Assembly: GCA_949752745.1 (NCBI GenBank)
Contig: OX457027.1
Coordinates: 15,987,916 to 16,051,915, forward strand
DNA from: Protula sp. h YS-2021
Taxonomy: Eukaryota > Annelida > Polychaeta > Sabellida > Serpulidae
Length of the DNA: 64,000 nucleotides
Direction: 5' to 3'
Of the stretch, positions 60,937-64,000 are shown in pieces. The notes under the pieces were generated by a model that had not been told where the DNA came from, ran no database searches, and saw only the letters and a program-made list of their open reading frames with translations. Both the position numbers and the translations under genes were made by a program. The first letter of the stretch is position 1. Every line of letters starts with the position of its first letter.

Positions 60937-63900
60937 TCAACAGTACTTTGGGTTAGGTTTTGAGATACGACCACTACGCATAACATTTTGCCTAACATTT
61001 TGGTCTGTTTTGGTAATTGTAGGGAGGTTGACAATCATTTTTTCTGCTACAGGTTCAGAAATTTTAACACTTTTTGGAACATTTACCATACTCTTTTCCG
61101 TACTTTTATTTTGAGCAATGACTGGATTTGAATTCACAATATTTTGAGGAACACTTGATACGCCCTTTTCGGATGGCGGATTGTACTTTTCAGAAACTGG
61201 CAATAGATGGCGTCTGTTACGTCTATACTCCTTATTACCTGACTGTACAATGTATGAACGAGGTGTTTGAGCGAAACCAGTCACAATACCTTGTTTATCG
61301 AAACCTTTATCAGTTTGCAACCTTACAGTTTGATTGGGTGAAAGCACAGACAAGGGTTTAGCAGTTTTATCATAATATTTCTTCTTCTGTGAACGACTTT
61401 TGTAGAGCAAATTAGGAACACCGGAGATGAGATGTGGTTTCAGGGTGTTTGTTGTTGTCGGAAGTGGAATGTTTGTTTTTCTAGAAAACAAACGTTCAGC
61501 TGGTGACTTCAAGTGATTATCCCTTGGAGTATTTCGGAGCATAAGTAATCCATAATAAACATCGGAATTGTCTTTCTCAGCTCGAGTGAGCAACGATTTT
61601 GCTCTCTTTACAGCTTCTTCTGCGAAATTTGCTTGAGGGTATCTTGGAGAAGAGGTAACATGCTCGAAATTCCAGACTTGAGAGAATTCTTGGAATTCTT
61701 GCGAGGTGTATTGACGAGCATTGTCAGTTATAAGCACTTGGGGAGTTCCATGGGTTGCGAAGTGGCGCTTCAGGAGGGTAATTACAGACTTACTGGTCAT
61801 GTCCTTCAGGGTATTGAACTCAAACCATCCAGAATAAGAGTCAACTAAAATCAAATACACAATGGAGTTCCATTCGAACAAATCAGATGCTAAAATTTGC
61901 CAAGGTAAATTTGGTACCGGATGTTGATTTATTGGTTCTTTTTGATTGTGCGCTTTTGTTGCATTACAGGCAGAACACTGATCGACATGGAAGTGAACAT
62001 CTTCTTCCATTTTTGGCCAATAAAAATAATCTCTAGCTAGCCTTGTTGTTGAATCTGCACCTAGATGGTGTTTGTGCAGTTGTGTTATGTACTCTGTGCG
62101 TAGTGCTGATGGAACTACAATTTTGGTGCTTCTCATAATGATGTCATTGTCTATTGATAACTCATCTCTAAATGGGTAGAAGGGTTTTAGCCATGTAGGT
62201 GCACTTTGAAACTTGGTGGGCCAGTTACCTTGAATTATGAGTTGAGCTAATTTTGAAAGAGTCTCATCTGACTTTGTAGCTGCTATTAATTCTTCTGTCT
62301 TCTTTGGAGAAATGGGAATGTCGACGTCCATTACTTCGAATTTTGTTTGTTCTTGTTTTGATGGTCCATTTTTGAGATAAGCACGTGAGAGGGTATCGGC
62401 AAGATACATTTGACTACCTTTTCTGAAAACAATATGGAGACTGTACTTTTGCAGTTTGAGTAACATATTTTGAAGACGGGCAGGAGCTTTTGAAATCGGC
62501 TTTTTGAAAATACTTTCGAGAGGTTTATGGTCAGTTTCGACTGTCACACTTTTGCCATAGATGTAGTCATGGAATTTTGTACACGCGAAGACGATGCTGG
62601 CCATTTCTTTTTCTATTTGTGCCCATTTGATTTCATTTTCGGTTAATGCACGAGAGGCATAAGCGATCGGCTTATCATCTTGTAGGATAGCTGCACCTAA
62701 TCCAGATTTGGATGCGTCACAAGTGAGAGTTACTGGCTTTTTTACATCGTAGTACGAAAGCACTGGAGGACTGCACAGATAGTTTTTGAGTGAATCGTAG
62801 GCATTTTGGTGTCTTTGTTCCCAATGCCAGGCGACGTTGTCATGGAGTAATTCTCGGAGCACAGATGTTTTGTCACTGTAGTTTTCTACGAATCTCGTGA
62901 GGTAGTTCGTCATTCCGAGAAATCGTTGAAGTGCTGTTTTGTCTTCAGGAGCGGCCATGTTGTTGATGGCTGTAACTTTATTTGGATCCGGAAGTAGACC
63001 TTTGGAAGTAAATATGTTGCCGACATATTTGACTTCACTGATTCGAAATCGACATTTGTTGACATTTAGGCGGAGGTTTATTTTGTGTAGCCTTTCGAGG
63101 ACGATTTTCAAATTGGCATCATGGTCAGCCATATTGGTACCGTAAACGAGAATATCGTCGACAATCACTTTGCAGGGTGTATCTTCCATCAACGTTTCAA
63201 TGGATTGTTGGTAGACTTCAGAACCAGATGAAATACCATATGGCATTCTTAAATACCTATAGCGACCAAACACGGAGTTGAAGGTGGTGTAATAACTAGA
63301 TTTCTCATCTAGCTTGATATGCCAAAAAGCACTTTTGGCATCTAAAACTGAGAATACAGTTGCACCAGGTATTGAAGATGCTACTTCGTCGAGTGTCTTC
63401 AAAGGGTGGTGAGGTCTCATGAGTGCTTTGTTGAGGTCTCGAGGATCAATGCAGATCCGTAATTCATCTGTGTTCTTTTTTCTTGCTGCTACCATTGATG
63501 AAACCCATTCGGTAGGCTCAGTGACTTTTGCTATGATGCCATTTTTCTCCATTTTGTCGAGGGATTCTTTGATTTTATCTTTCATGGCGTGTGGCACATT
63601 ACGAGGAGGCTTGATGACAGGGGTCACATCCGGGTTTAGCTTCATTTTGTATGTAATTGGCAGACATCCAGGTTCTTCGCTGAAGAGATCACTGTGGTGT
63701 CTCCAAATATCGCTCGGGATATTTTGGGGATTTTGAAGCTTCTCACACGGGGTTGTACTAATTTCATGCACATCAGGATGTAACGAAATGAGATTTAGCT
63801 TAAGAGCGTCTTTCAAACCTAGAATTGTTTTCGAGTTCTGTTGTACCACTTGAAACACGAGAGGTTCAATGGAGTTAAAAATTCTGCAGTTAAGCGAAAT

Positions 63901-64000
63901 GGTTCCTACCGTTTCGATTGTGTCCTTACTGTAAGTCACCAACCTCACTTTGTTTCTGGTGTTGATCTGAGGGTGTGTAATGAGAGATAACGATGCGAGT
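60937..64000 (-). CDS. Gypsy copy 2 Gag-Pol, partial (protease end to integrase)
   Basis: The frame is open from the window edge to a stop at 60937. It covers the end of the protease region, RT (RYLRMPYGISSG, VDDILVYG), RNase H (LTCDASKSGLGAAI) and integrase (LHKHHLG with CSAC, LASDLFEW, LITDNARQYTS, FAEEAVKRAKS). Unlike copy 1 it shows neither the deletion near the RT start nor the nonsense change in integrase, so this copy may be functional in this part. The 5' part with Gag is not visible. Confidence 0.9.
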   Translation of the reverse strand, partial: LASLSLITHPQINTRNKVRLVTYSKDTIETVGTISLNCRIFNSIEPLVFQVVQQNSKTILGLKDALKLNLISLHPDVHEISTTPCEKLQNPQNIPSDIWRHHSDLFSEEPGCLPITYKMKLNPDVTPVIKPPRNVPHAMKDKIKESLDKMEKNGIIAKVTEPTEWVSSMVAARKKNTDELRICIDPRDLNKALMRPHHPLKTLDEVASSIPGATVFSVLDAKSAFWHIKLDEKSSYYTTFNSVFGRYRYLRMPYGISSGSEVYQQSIETLMEDTPCKVIVDDILVYGTNMADHDANLKIVLERLHKINLRLNVNKCRFRISEVKYVGNIFTSKGLLPDPNKVTAINNMAAPEDKTALQRFLGMTNYLTRFVENYSDKTSVLRELLHDNVAWHWEQRHQNAYDSLKNYLCSPPVLSYYDVKKPVTLTCDASKSGLGAAILQDDKPIAYASRALTENEIKWAQIEKEMASIVFACTKFHDYIYGKSVTVETDHKPLESIFKKPISKAPARLQNMLLKLQKYSLHIVFRKGSQMYLADTLSRAYLKNGPSKQEQTKFEVMDVDIPISPKKTEELIAATKSDETLSKLAQLIIQGNWPTKFQSAPTWLKPFYPFRDELSIDNDIIMRSTKIVVPSALRTEYITQLHKHHLGADSTTRLARDYFYWPKMEEDVHFHVDQCSACNATKAHNQKEPINQHPVPNLPWQILASDLFEWNSIVYLILVDSYSGWFEFNTLKDMTSKSVITLLKRHFATHGTPQVLITDNARQYTSQEFQEFSQVWNFEHVTSSPRYPQANFAEEAVKRAKSLLTRAEKDNSDVYYGLLMLRNTPRDNHLKSPAERLFSRKTNIPLPTTTNTLKPHLISGVPNLLYKSRSQKKKYYDKTAKPLSVLSPNQTVRLQTDKGFDKQGIVTGFAQTPRSYIVQSGNKEYRRNRRHLLPVSEKYNPPSEKGVSSVPQNIVNSNPVIAQNKSTEKSMVNVPKSVKISEPVAEKMIVNLPTITKTDQNVRQNVMRSGRISKPNPKYC

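Larger units (their letters stand above)
60095..64000 (-). mobile_element. Gypsy (Steamer-like) copy 2, right side outside the window
   Basis: Same family as 36008-41172, over 95% similar by eye. Its 3' LTR is at 60095-60268 and the coding region is open to the window edge. The 5' LTR and Gag lie beyond 64000. Confidence 0.9.

Overview
The window reads as an animal nuclear genome, most likely a bivalve mollusc. It is AT-rich and intron-bearing, with tRNA-derived SINEs, decayed LINE, DIRS and hAT elements, and Gypsy elements whose architecture resembles the bivalve element Steamer. Two host-type genes are recognisable: an intronless, full-length GRB2-like adaptor (27028-27684, minus) and a seven-exon NKIRAS (kappaB-Ras) gene (43993-49251, plus). 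No species can be named from the sequence alone.

The main feature is an almost intact 19,366-bp Polinton/Maverick (adintovirus-like) element at 2522-21887. It is flanked by a perfect 6-bp target duplication (TATTGC) and bounded by palindrome-rich inverted repeats that start AGTAGTGGG. The left arm (plus strand) has small single-gene units with TATA boxes, two RING-finger proteins, the protein-primed DNA polymerase B and a PC4-like protein. The right arm (minus strand) carries a packed block: integrase, packaging ATPase, two conserved small proteins, penton-like minor capsid protein, basic pVI/pX-like protein, double-jelly-roll major capsid protein and adenain-like protease. Several of these genes are joined by 4-nt ATGA stop/start overlaps. 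The right end holds PC4-like and related small proteins. The only clear lesions are a one-frame offset in the polymerase gene and a frameshift in a small right-end gene.

The most unusual signal is at the 3' ends of the four leftmost Polinton genes. Each ends in a 16-nt hairpin (6-bp stem, 4-nt loop) built like a replication-dependent histone mRNA stem-loop, followed at a near-constant 13-14 nt by ATAAGC/ATGAGC. Left-arm promoters also carry repeated AAGGTCA-type half-sites (FTZ-F1/SF-1/ERR-like), and a degenerate array of about eleven ~57-bp units with related words precedes the second RING gene. A 36-bp inverted copy of the first gene's coding sequence abuts the right inverted repeat exactly.

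From 34.1 to 41.8 kb a decayed LINE on the minus strand is split by two nested insertions: a full-length 5,165-bp Gypsy element (identical 177-bp LTRs, 5-bp duplication, Leu-tRNA-type primer site, coding region broken twice) and an unrelated 314-bp solo LTR. A second copy of the same Gypsy family, with an open Gag-Pol frame as far as visible, runs off the right edge from 60095. The remaining sequence holds degenerate tandem repeats (22.7-23.8 kb, 50.6-52.0 kb), foldback/MITE elements, a hAT remnant (54.8-58.7 kb), a CR1-like LINE fragment and unannotated intergenic or intronic DNA.
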